DNA from: Bacillus_BE sp042263505
GTDB taxonomy: Bacteria > Bacillota > Bacilli > Bacillales > Cytobacillaceae
Length of the DNA stretch: 64,000 bases
Assembly (NCBI RefSeq): GCF_042263505.1
Contig: NZ_JBHKFI010000002.1
Location: 1-64,000, forward strand
Reading direction: 5' to 3'
Positions within the stretch are counted from its first letter, which is position 1, and every line of letters begins with the position of its first letter. Positions 44,393-51,951 of the stretch are shown piece by piece. A program made the translations under genes and the position numbers. Below the pieces are notes generated by a model. It did no database searches, had not been told where the DNA came from, and was given only the letters and a program-made list of their open reading frames with translations.

Positions 44393-45270
44393 TGAAGTTG
44401 ATCGATCATTCCCAAGTCATCAAAAGGACGAATAGAAGATTGGTTTCAAATCGATTTTTTAAAACCTTTACCTTCGTCTCAACCCTTTTTGGGTTGATGA
44501 TCTTAGCATTATTATTATATCGGTTATTCACTCAAGGATTTGGTTATTTAGATTTACAATTTTTGCAGAGTTTGCCTTCTAGAAAACCAGAGTTAGCCGG
44601 TGTTAAAACGGCATTAATCGGTACGGTTTGGCTCATGGCAGTTGTTGCCCCAACATCTTTAATATTAGGCGTCGGTACAGCTATATATCTTGAAGAATAT
44701 GCAAAGAAGAATCGTTTTACCGATATTATTATCGTGAATATCACCAATTTAGCTGGTGTCCCTTCCATTGTTTTTGGATTATTAGGGTTAACGATTTTTG
44801 TAAAATTATTTGCCTTCGGAAGTAGCGTACTTTCAGCCGGTTTAACGATGAGTTTATTAATTTTGCCTGTTATTATCGTGTCTTCTCAGGAAGCGATTCG
44901 TGCGGTCCCGAAAGAAATGAGGGAAGCTTCCTATGGAATGGGGGCAACAAAATGGCAGACTATTGTCCGAGTCGTTTTACCGGCAGCAATTCCAGGGATA
45001 CTTACGGGGGGAATCCTTGCTCTTTCTCGTGCAATCGGAGAAACAGCACCGTTAGTGGTTTTAGGTTTACCTCTATTCCTGGCATTCTTACCGCGGTCTG
45101 TTTTTGATACCTTTACGGTGCTTCCAATGCAAATTTATAACTGGACAGGTCGTCCACAAGTTGAATTTCAAGACTTAGCTGCGGCAGGAATCATTGTATT
45201 AATAGTAATGTTAGTTGTAATGAATTCAATTGCAGTGGTTATTCGAAATAAATTTCAAAAACGATTCTAA
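44392..45270 (+). CDS. pstA: Phosphate ABC transporter permease PstA
   Basis: 292 residues with six membrane helices. The permease loop VPKEMREASYGMGATKWQTI and the following ALSRAIGETAPL are typical. It forms the phosphate channel with PstC. TAATG coupling with pstC ensures equal expression. pstB follows after 21 bases with AGGAGG. Confidence 0.94.
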   Translation: MKLIDHSQVIKRTNRRLVSNRFFKTFTFVSTLFGLMILALLLYRLFTQGFGYLDLQFLQSLPSRKPELAGVKTALIGTVWLMAVVAPTSLILGVGTAIYLEEYAKKNRFTDIIIVNITNLAGVPSIVFGLLGLTIFVKLFAFGSSVLSAGLTMSLLILPVIIVSSQEAIRAVPKEMREASYGMGATKWQTIVRVVLPAAIPGILTGGILALSRAIGETAPLVVLGLPLFLAFLPRSVFDTFTVLPMQIYNWTGRPQVEFQDLAAAGIIVLIVMLVVMNSIAVVIRNKFQKRF

Positions 45271-45291
45271 AGTCTAACAGGAGGAAAAAGG

Positions 45292-46116
45292 ATGAATGCG
45301 ATGATGGAGAAAATGATTACTACCAAGGTCAAGCAAACGGCGATGAGTCATCAAGTGGAAAAAGAAAGTGTATATCAAACGAAACAACTGAATCTATGGT
45401 ACGGGGATAATCACGCGTTAAAAAATATCGATTTAGATATTATTGAAAATGAGGTTACTGCGATTATTGGTCCATCCGGATGTGGAAAATCAACTTATAT
45501 TAAAACTTTGAATCGAATGATTGAATTGGTTCCAAATGTGAAAACAACAGGTGAAATCCAATATCGCGGAAGAAATATTTTTGACAAAACGTACGGTGTT
45601 GAAGAGCTCCGAACAAAGGTAGGGATGGTCTTTCAAAAGCCAAACCCATTTCCAAAATCCATTTATGAGAATGTTGCGTACGGACCCAAAATTCACGGAA
45701 TCAAAGATCGAAAAATACTTGATCAAATCGTGGAAAAAAGTCTTAGAGGTGCTGCTATTTGGGATGAAGTAAAGGATCGATTAAATGAGAATGCGCTTGG
45801 TCTATCTGGTGGTCAGCAGCAAAGGCTTTGTATGGCTCGTTGCTTAGCTATCGAGCCGGATGTCATTCTCATGGATGAACCAACAAGTGCGTTAGATCCC
45901 ATTTCAACCTTGAAAATTGAAGAGCTTGTACAAGAATTAAAGAAAGATTTTACGATTATTATCGTTACACATAACATGCAGCAAGCAGCAAGGATATCAG
46001 ATAAAACTGCCTTCTTCCTTAATGGAGAAGTAATTGAGTTTTCCCAAACAGATAAGATCTTTTCTAATCCAATGGATAAGCGGACAGAAGACTATATCAC
46101 AGGACGTTTTGGGTAA
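45292..46116 (+). CDS. pstB: Phosphate ABC transporter ATPase PstB
   Basis: 274 residues. Walker A GPSGCGKS, Q-loop MVFQKPNPFPKS (the PstB hallmark), signature LSGGQQQRLCMAR and Walker B VILMDEP are intact. The first 25 residues are a variable extension. Only one pstB is seen, unlike B. subtilis with two. The gene is followed by phoU. Confidence 0.96.
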   Translation: MNAMMEKMITTKVKQTAMSHQVEKESVYQTKQLNLWYGDNHALKNIDLDIIENEVTAIIGPSGCGKSTYIKTLNRMIELVPNVKTTGEIQYRGRNIFDKTYGVEELRTKVGMVFQKPNPFPKSIYENVAYGPKIHGIKDRKILDQIVEKSLRGAAIWDEVKDRLNENALGLSGGQQQRLCMARCLAIEPDVILMDEPTSALDPISTLKIEELVQELKKDFTIIIVTHNMQQAARISDKTAFFLNGEVIEFSQTDKIFSNPMDKRTEDYITGRFG

Positions 46117-46168
46117 AAATAGTGAAAGTTATTTCATATCTGGAAAAGGAAGAAATGAGGGAGAATCC

Positions 46169-46828
46169 ATGCCAGTTAGAGAAAAATTTCAGTTTGATTT
46201 AAGTGAATTACGAAAAAAAGTCACAGAGTTAGGGATATTTGCAAATGAAGCATTAAGGTATTCTATTGAAGCATTGGAAACTCAGGATATTAATAATGCA
46301 TTAGAAATTATTGATAATGATACTAAAGCAGATGTTCTATATGAAGAAATTAATGATTTTAGTATTTTATTAATCGCGAAACAACAGCCTGTTGCGATTG
46401 ATTTAAGAAGAATAATTGTTGCTATCAAAATTGCTTCTGATTTAGAAAGAATCGCGGATTTTGCGGTCAATATTGCGAAATCGACAATCAGAATCGGGAA
46501 GACAGAACTTATAGATTCCATTGTTCCAATTAGGGAAATGTTTGAGAAGACATCGGAAATGATTCAAATTGCGATAGAAGCATTTAATGAAGAAGATGTA
46601 ACAAAGGCTAATTTAGTGGTTGATATGGATGATGCGGTGGATGATTATTATGGGCAGATCATTAAACAGCTTTTGCATTCGAGTCAAGATAAGCTGGATA
46701 CACTACCACAAATAACACAACTCTCTTTTGTTTGCCGTTATTTAGAACGCGCAGCAGACCATACAACAAATATTGCAGAAAGCGTCTTTTATCTCATAAA
46801 AGGGAAGCATTACGAAATAAATAGTTGA
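46169..46828 (+). CDS. phoU: Phosphate signalling protein PhoU
   Basis: 219 residues, all helical, made of two repeated three-helix PhoU domains, each with a metal-binding acidic patch (KADVLYEEIND and MDDAVDDYYGQI). PhoU links Pst transport to the PhoR kinase and tunes phosphate uptake. GAGGGAG decides ATG 46169; the open frame upstream overlaps pstB in another reading frame. A bidirectional terminator follows. Confidence 0.93.
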   Translation: MPVREKFQFDLSELRKKVTELGIFANEALRYSIEALETQDINNALEIIDNDTKADVLYEEINDFSILLIAKQQPVAIDLRRIIVAIKIASDLERIADFAVNIAKSTIRIGKTELIDSIVPIREMFEKTSEMIQIAIEAFNEEDVTKANLVVDMDDAVDDYYGQIIKQLLHSSQDKLDTLPQITQLSFVCRYLERAADHTTNIAESVFYLIKGKHYEINS

Positions 46829-46832
46829 AAGC

Positions 46833-46864
46833 AAAAAGCTAAAGTAGAAATACTTTAGCTTTTT
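46833..46864. terminator. Bidirectional terminator between phoU and yqzC
   Basis: AAAAAGCTAAAGTA (46833-46846) and TACTTTAGCTTTTT (46851-46864) pair perfectly around GAAA. Confidence 0.93.
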
Positions 46865-47328
46865 GAAATGATTTTTGCGATTTGTTCCAAGCTCATCTGA
46901 TCGGTTAATGGGAACTTTCCTAGTTGGATTTTTGTGCTATAGTCATGTTCACTCATGTAATTTGTCAGTTTAGCCTTATCCTCAATAATCCCTTGATTTT
47001 CTAAAATCGTTGCAATTTCTTCTGAAGACATGCCACTAGTGATTACTAATTGATAGGTAATCTCCTTTTTTTTATTCGTGGCTGTTTTTTGCTTCGTGCT
47101 ATTTTTTTGGGCATTTTCAGATTTTGGCTTTGTGCTTGACTGATTTTTAACCAAATCGTCGTATTTTTCTTTTGTTAATATGACATAATTCTTTTCTTTT
47201 AAAAAGGAAATGGCATCAGAAGCTGATAAGGTCTTATTTTCATGATGAAAAAGATAATAATAAGATGCGATGATACATACAGTAAAGAAAATTCCAAAAG
47301 AAAAGGCTCTTAATGATTGCTTATTCAT
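46855..47328 (-). CDS. yqzC: YqzC-like membrane-anchored protein with MltG-like C-terminus
   Basis: 157 residues. An N-terminal membrane helix (about 8-28) is followed by a Ser/Lys/Asn-rich linker. The C-terminal 60 residues read VITSGMSSEEIATILENQGII, in parts, then KFPLTDQMSLEQIAKIIS, which resembles the LysM-like part of YceG/MltG transglycosylase proteins without the catalytic domain. It overlaps yqzD by eight bases and ends in the terminator shared with phoU. The pair has the same position behind pst in B. subtilis. Function unknown. Confidence 0.82.
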   Translation of the reverse strand: MNKQSLRAFSFGIFFTVCIIASYYYLFHHENKTLSASDAISFLKEKNYVILTKEKYDDLVKNQSSTKPKSENAQKNSTKQKTATNKKKEITYQLVITSGMSSEEIATILENQGIIEDKAKLTNYMSEHDYSTKIQLGKFPLTDQMSLEQIAKIISKS

Positions 47329-47710
47329 AGGAGTTTCCCCTTAACATATAATTTTGAATAATGGATTGGACATCCTCTTGTGAAAGGGAGGACTGCTTTG
47401 AAATTTGCTCAATAGACAAACCTTGTCCGGCTAAAGAGATGACTTGGTTTTTGATAATTTCATGAATTTGTTTTTTTCCTTGTGAATAGGTGGAAGCTGT
47501 ATTAGGAAATGCTGTCATGTCATTTTCAGATACTAAAAGCTCTTCTTCTAAAACTCGTAATTTTTTTTTGATTTGATATAGCTCTTGCAGTTGTTGCATA
47601 GAAAGCTGGTCGACATCTTCTTTTAAAGATTTAACGGGATCCTTTGCGAAAATGGATAGGATACATAGGATTACAGATAATGCAAGTAATCCAAGGAATA
47701 AAGATTGCAT
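47321..47710 (-). CDS. yqzD: YqzD-like membrane protein with coiled coil and HTH-like tail
   Basis: 129 residues. An N-terminal membrane helix (residues 3-22) is followed by a coiled coil (about 30-60). The last 45 residues resemble a helix-turn-helix of the LSIEQISKQSSLSQEDVQSII kind, found in sigma-like and DUF6115 proteins. GAGGGTG precedes the ATG. It is the first gene of a two-gene unit with yqzC. No function is known. Confidence 0.8.
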   Translation of the reverse strand: MQSLFLGLLALSVILCILSIFAKDPVKSLKEDVDQLSMQQLQELYQIKKKLRVLEEELLVSENDMTAFPNTASTYSQGKKQIHEIIKNQVISLAGQGLSIEQISKQSSLSQEDVQSIIQNYMLRGNSYE

Positions 47711-48150
47711 ATATTTTTCACCCTCGTGTTTTTCAAGATCAAATTATTTGCCGGAAAAAATTGGACAAACTCATTTTAACATGTTAATCGACAAATTTCG
47801 ATATCGATGTTGATCTCATAGAAAATACAGTAATATTGTCGCATTTTAATTGGAAAAGGCTGCTATATGTGTCGATTTTTCATAAGTTCAGCCATATTTT
47901 TTATTTTTATTATTTTTTTGTGCATTCGTTCTTATGTATAGCAAAGGGGTTACAGGTTACGACAAAATGCGTTTATTGTGACTTAAGCGCAACAATGCTA
48001 ACATTAACTTATAAAAAGTTATAATATTTTGTTTATTGTGAACATATGCCGGTGATTCATGAATGAGTACAGACAACTAGTTCTTTGCGTTATAAAAGTT
48101 TGTCATTTTGGAGGAATCTGAAAATACGTGATAAAGTAGGTGAAAGAAAG
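47711..48150. other. Intergenic region with an 11-bp direct repeat
   Basis: No convincing gene is present. GTTTATTGTGA occurs exactly at 47971-47981 and again at 48031-48041, 60 bases apart. A palindrome TCGATATCGA lies near 47800, and TAACTTATAAAAAGTTATA near 48005-48023. The region must hold divergent promoters for yqzD and the gene at 48151. Confidence 0.4.
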
Positions 48151-48759
48151 ATGGGTATGGATATGTATGTGAAAAATATCGTAGACTTTCCTCTTGTGAA
48201 ACAAGAATTAATCACTCAAATCGGAATATGGGTAGATGGGAAAGCATTTTGGTTAAAATCTGTAAACGAGAAAATATTGATAGAACAGGGCATTTCGCTT
48301 CAAATTAAAAAAGACCATTTTCATTCTAAAATATATTATTATGGCATATATCTAACCAATCATATGTCAAAAGATCGTGACGTACAAATTTTATTTATGC
48401 ATCAGCATAAAGAGGCAACAAAGGACCATTTTTCCTTTATTTCACCTTCTGAAAATGTCATCTATCACTTAGCCAATAACAAGGTTTATTTAGTAAATGG
48501 AGAAATTGGCGGTCGTGTGGAGGGACAGAGAACGGTTCAGCCTTATTGGAATTTTTATAATGATTTATGTTGGAGAAATCTTGATAAGGGGATTCTCCAA
48601 TATCGTCCTATGGTTAAAGGGGCTGCTGTGAGTTTAATGTCAATTGGTGCAAAGATTCCGCCTAAGAAAACCATAAAAGGAAGCTCATGGGTCATTATGG
48701 ATGAGCGAAAATTGGAATTGGAACGATTAAATAAATTATTCATTAAAAAAACGGACTAG
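48151..48759 (+). CDS. Unknown protein
   Basis: About 202 residues, start ATG 48151 behind AGGTGAAAG; the longer frame from TTG 48085 has no ribosome site. It is soluble with no signal peptide or membrane segment, rich in His, Lys and aromatic residues, and without Walker, Cys or obvious catalytic motifs. A mixed beta/alpha composition is suggested (QIGIWVDGKAFWLKSV, KIYYYGIYLTNHM). It stands alone between yqzD and rpmG. I do not recognise the family. Codon use is like the neighbours. Confidence 0.8.
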   Translation: MGMDMYVKNIVDFPLVKQELITQIGIWVDGKAFWLKSVNEKILIEQGISLQIKKDHFHSKIYYYGIYLTNHMSKDRDVQILFMHQHKEATKDHFSFISPSENVIYHLANNKVYLVNGEIGGRVEGQRTVQPYWNFYNDLCWRNLDKGILQYRPMVKGAAVSLMSIGAKIPPKKTIKGSSWVIMDERKLELERLNKLFIKKTD

Positions 48760-48835
48760 CATTTCCATTTGAAAAATGATATTATAGAAAAGTCGTATGA
48801 ACGAACTAGTGCTTAATAGTTTGGAGGGAAATTAC

Positions 48836-48985
48836 ATGCGTGTAAATATTACGTTAGCTTGCACTGAGTGTGGAGATCGTAACTATATTTCTAAAAAAAA
48901 TAAACGAAATAATCCAGATCGTCTTGAGCTAAAAAAATACTGCCCAAGAGAAAAACGTTCTACTCTACATCGTGAAACAAAATAA
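48836..48985 (+). CDS. rpmG: 50S ribosomal protein L33
   Basis: 49 residues, MRVNITLACTECGDRNY start. GGAGGG precedes ATG 48836. The zinc ribbon is partial: the first CxxC is present, but the second pair is Cys-Pro-Arg-Glu, leaving three cysteines. This RpmGA-like form is common in bacilli. It is a monocistronic gene with its own terminator. Confidence 0.97.
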   Translation: MRVNITLACTECGDRNYISKKNKRNNPDRLELKKYCPREKRSTLHRETK

Positions 48986-48988
48986 GCA

Positions 48989-49016
48989 GTGGGATTCTTC
49001 CTACTGTTTTTTTTAT
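48989..49016 (+). terminator. Terminator after rpmG
   Basis: CAGTGGGA (48989-48996) pairs with TCCTACTG (49001-49008, one G-U pair) and eight T follow. Confidence 0.88.
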
Positions 49017-49054
49017 ACAAAAAAATAGTTTTTTGGTAATAAGAGGTGAAGAAG

Positions 49055-49618
49055 ATGTTGGATAAAAAACTCTTAAGGAAAGAAATTCAAAGGAAGCTTT
49101 CATCCATCCCTAAGTCTCAATATGAACAATTATCATCTATGGTAGCAAGTCATTTATTTAAAGATGAGGATTATCAAAAGGCTGAAACCGTGGGCATTAC
49201 CATTTCCAGAGCACCTGAGGTTGATACATACAAAATAATTTCTAGAGCTTGGAAAGATGGGAAAAAAATCGTAGTTCCTAAATGTAATCCAAGGGAACGC
49301 ACTATGATCTTTCGTGAAATTCAATCTTTTGATCAGCTTGAAATGGTTTACTACGGATTGCTTGAACCTATCGTAGAAAAAACGAGAGCGGTTGAAAAGA
49401 AGGAGATTGAATTACTCATTGTTCCCGGACTTGGTTTTACTCCTGATGGTGGAAGATTAGGTTTTGGCGGCGGATTTTATGACCGTTTTCTGCAGGATTT
49501 TCGTAATCCTTTATTAGCACTTGCATTTGAGGAACAGATTGTATCCCAAATTCCAATGGAATCTCACGATATTAGAATTCCCAAAATTATTACTGAAAAA
49601 GGATATGTGAAAAGATGA
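49055..49618 (+). CDS. yqgN: 5-formyltetrahydrofolate cyclo-ligase
   Basis: 187 residues, the B. subtilis YqgN length. The ATP and folate site segment LIVPGLGFTPDGGRLGFGGGFYDR is typical, as are N-terminal KKLLRKEIQRKL lysines and arginines. It converts 5-formyl-THF to 5,10-methenyl-THF. AAGAGGTG fits ATG 49055; GTG 49046 overlaps the ribosome site. It overlaps the next gene by four bases. Confidence 0.94.
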   Translation: MLDKKLLRKEIQRKLSSIPKSQYEQLSSMVASHLFKDEDYQKAETVGITISRAPEVDTYKIISRAWKDGKKIVVPKCNPRERTMIFREIQSFDQLEMVYYGLLEPIVEKTRAVEKKEIELLIVPGLGFTPDGGRLGFGGGFYDRFLQDFRNPLLALAFEEQIVSQIPMESHDIRIPKIITEKGYVKR

Positions 49619-50400
49619 CTGATGTCCTTTTTTCAGCTCTATTTATAATCATAACTGCAGTTAGCGGGTATTTATTGCGTTTCTTGACTATTTCAGGGAT
49701 GTGGGCAGCAATATTTGTCGGCCTCATTGTTTTTTTTAGTCTTGGGATAGATGGCCTTTTGCTCATGGGTCTCTTTTTCGTCAGCTCTAGCATCTGGTCC
49801 AAATATAAAAGAAGACAAAAAAATAAAATTGAAGAGATGCATGCAAAAGGCTCTCAAAGGGATGTGCAGCAGGTTTTTGCAAATGGAGGTATGGCAGCAA
49901 TAGCTTGCCTAATTTATATAGCAACGAAAGATTCGTTATGGATCCTTGTTTATTGCAGTGCAATTGCTTGCTCTAATTCAGATACATGGGCTTCAGAAAT
50001 CGGTTCATTAAGTAAAGATGAGCCCGTTTATGTTAGAAATTTCAAAAAGGTTTCACCAGGGACATCAGGCGCAATTAGTTTTATAGGTACGTTGGCCGCT
50101 ATTATTGGATCCTTTTTCATCGCAGTTGTCGCGTATTTCTTATTTCACCTTTCTTTTTCCAATATGCTTAGCATCCTTTTGTTTGGTTTTCTAGGAAATG
50201 TAATAGATACTTTATTTGGGGCTTTTTTTCAAGTACAATATATTTGCTCCCAGTGTGGATTAGTGACGGAAAAATCATTACATTGTGGAGAACCAACAAA
50301 GGTGAAAACGGGATATGTCTTGTTCAATAATGATATGGTAAATTTTCTCTCAAGCTGTTCTTCCGCTTTATTTACGTTCATCTTTTATCAAATCTCTTAA
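49615..50400 (+). CDS. DUF92 family membrane protein
   Basis: 261 residues with about six membrane helices. The DUF92 core CSNSDTWASEIG and KVSPGTSGAIS is clear. Plant relatives (VTE6) act on phytyl phosphate and archaeal ones on isoprenoid phosphates, so a polyprenyl-phosphate role is plausible. A small Cys/His cluster (ICSQCG ... HCGEPT) lies near residue 205-220. ATGA overlap with yqgN. B. subtilis does not have this gene at this spot. Confidence 0.87.
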   Translation: MTDVLFSALFIIITAVSGYLLRFLTISGMWAAIFVGLIVFFSLGIDGLLLMGLFFVSSSIWSKYKRRQKNKIEEMHAKGSQRDVQQVFANGGMAAIACLIYIATKDSLWILVYCSAIACSNSDTWASEIGSLSKDEPVYVRNFKKVSPGTSGAISFIGTLAAIIGSFFIAVVAYFLFHLSFSNMLSILLFGFLGNVIDTLFGAFFQVQYICSQCGLVTEKSLHCGEPTKVKTGYVLFNNDMVNFLSSCSSALFTFIFYQIS

Positions 50401-50481
50401 CTTTATGTTTAATACTTCTCATGTTTAGTTTAAAAAGAGTACATAATAATAATGAGGTTAATTGTGAGGGAGGATTTTTGA

Positions 50482-51429
50482 ATGAAGGATTTTGTGAACA
50501 GAGTAGTTTTAGTAGGGACAGGTGCAGTTGGCTCTAGCTATGCTTTTGCTCTACTTAATCAAGGTGTAACTGAAGAGCTTGTTTTGATAGATTTAAATGT
50601 CGATAAATCTGAAGGGGATGCAATGGATCTAAACCATGGGCTACCATTTGCGCCTTCCCGGACGAAAATATGGTTTGGAGATTATTCTGATTGTAAATCG
50701 GCTGATATTGTGGTGTTAACCGCAGGGGCTAATCAAAGACCTGGGGAGACACGCTTAGATTTAGTTGAAAAAAATACGAAAATCATGAAATCAATTGTTG
50801 AAGAGATTATGGCAAATGGATTTGAAGGAATTTTTGTTGTTGCTTCAAATCCGGTTGATATTTTAACATATGCAGTTTGGAAATATTCAGGAATGCCAAA
50901 AGAAAGAGTCATTGGATCAGGAACGATTCTTGATACCGCCCGCTTACGATTTTTATTAGGAAAATATTTCGATGTCGATACTCGAAATATTCATGCCTAT
51001 ATTATTGGTGAACATGGAGATACTGAGCTTCCAGTATGGAGTCATGCGGATATAGCTTGTGTTTCTATCTATAATTGGATTAATCAATCTGAAAAGTTTA
51101 AAAGAGACGATTTAGATGAAATCTTTATGAATGTTCGTGATGCGGCTTACCATATTATTCAAAGAAAAGGGGCCACCTATTACGGAATTGCCATGGGGCT
51201 TGTTCGTTTAACTAAGGCAATACTCCAAAATGAACACTCGGTTTTAACGGTTTCTACCTATTTAAATGGAGAATATGGGCATAAAGATATTTTCATTGGA
51301 GTTCCAGCCGTTGTGACGAGAAAGGGTGTTCGAGAAATTGTGGAAATTAAGTTAGATAAGGAAGAAAAGGAGAAGTTTAATTACTCGGTCGAGGTGTTGA
51401 AAAAAACGATGGGTCCTGTTTTAAAATAG
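50482..51429 (+). CDS. ldh: L-lactate dehydrogenase
   Basis: 315 residues. The NAD fold motif GTGAVGSSYAFAL, the active-loop NQRPGETRLDL and the catalytic His in IGEHGDTELPVW are intact; Arg and Asp of the substrate site are present. It reduces pyruvate to L-lactate during oxygen limitation. GTGAGGGAGG precedes the ATG. The gene is not at this place in B. subtilis, so it is a lineage-specific position or transfer. A TTGTGA half-site lies just upstream, but no full Rex box. Confidence 0.95.
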   Translation: MKDFVNRVVLVGTGAVGSSYAFALLNQGVTEELVLIDLNVDKSEGDAMDLNHGLPFAPSRTKIWFGDYSDCKSADIVVLTAGANQRPGETRLDLVEKNTKIMKSIVEEIMANGFEGIFVVASNPVDILTYAVWKYSGMPKERVIGSGTILDTARLRFLLGKYFDVDTRNIHAYIIGEHGDTELPVWSHADIACVSIYNWINQSEKFKRDDLDEIFMNVRDAAYHIIQRKGATYYGIAMGLVRLTKAILQNEHSVLTVSTYLNGEYGHKDIFIGVPAVVTRKGVREIVEIKLDKEEKEKFNYSVEVLKKTMGPVLK

Positions 51430-51517
51430 GATTTCTCTTAAGACAATTTTCCAATAATTACAGATAAATATTCAGGCATCTTCTAACCAATACTATCCAT
51501 AGAAGGGAGGAATGAAG

Positions 51518-51706
51518 ATGTCTCGATGGATTTCTATATTGCTAATTGGAATTGGCGGATTTTTTTTATTTCAGAGACGTTATAAATTAATGAATTCCGT
51601 TCTTGCTAAACCGTTGATTCGAAAATTTTTCGTTTCTTCATTCATGAATTTACCGGGTGTAAGAAATAAGATGATCAATACGTTTTTTTCAAGACAACCG
51701 ATATAA
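51518..51706 (+). CDS. yqgO: Small membrane protein YqgO
   Basis: 62 residues. One N-terminal hydrophobic segment (SRWISILLIGIGGFFLF) is followed by a basic amphipathic tail. AAGGGAGG is well spaced for ATG 51518, not for ATG 51512. It matches the size and position of B. subtilis YqgO (before gluP). Function unknown. Confidence 0.78.
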   Translation: MSRWISILLIGIGGFFLFQRRYKLMNSVLAKPLIRKFFVSSFMNLPGVRNKMINTFFSRQPI

Positions 51707-51714
51707 TCTTAATC

Positions 51715-51795
51715 AAAAGGGCTTGACTTCAGGTGAAATTTAGCAGATAATTCCACTCTGCTATTGTATTCGTTCTGAAGTCTAAAGTCCTTTTA
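51715..51795 (+). terminator. Imperfect terminator after yqgO
   Basis: GACTTCAG (51725-51732) pairs with CTGAAGTC (51775-51782); outer AAAAGG and CCTTTT extend it and an inner AGCAGA/TCTGCT hairpin forms. Confidence 0.65.
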
Positions 51796-51816
51796 TTTTG
51801 GAGTGCTTCTAATACT

Positions 51817-51846
51817 TTTACAATTTATATATAAAAAGGTTATGAT
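51817..51846 (+). promoter_or_regulatory. Sigma-A promoter of gluP
   Basis: TTTACA at 51817-51822 and TATGAT at 51841-51846 are 18 bases apart, about 105 bases before gluP. Confidence 0.6.
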
Positions 51847-51951
51847 GAAAATAAAATAATAAAGACTAGGAAGAGGATGGTCTTCTTAGCATTTGAAACA
51901 ACCAAAACAGACTTCTTTAGTTTGTAAGGTTAAAGTCAAGGCAAGGTCCAA

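Noticed and set aside
47836..48024. 62-codon frame in the yqzD upstream region
   Set aside because: No ribosome site, AT-rich and poorly composed; the repeats suggest regulatory DNA.
50401..50481. Rex operator before ldh
   Set aside because: Only a TTGTGA half-site is present, without the inverted partner.
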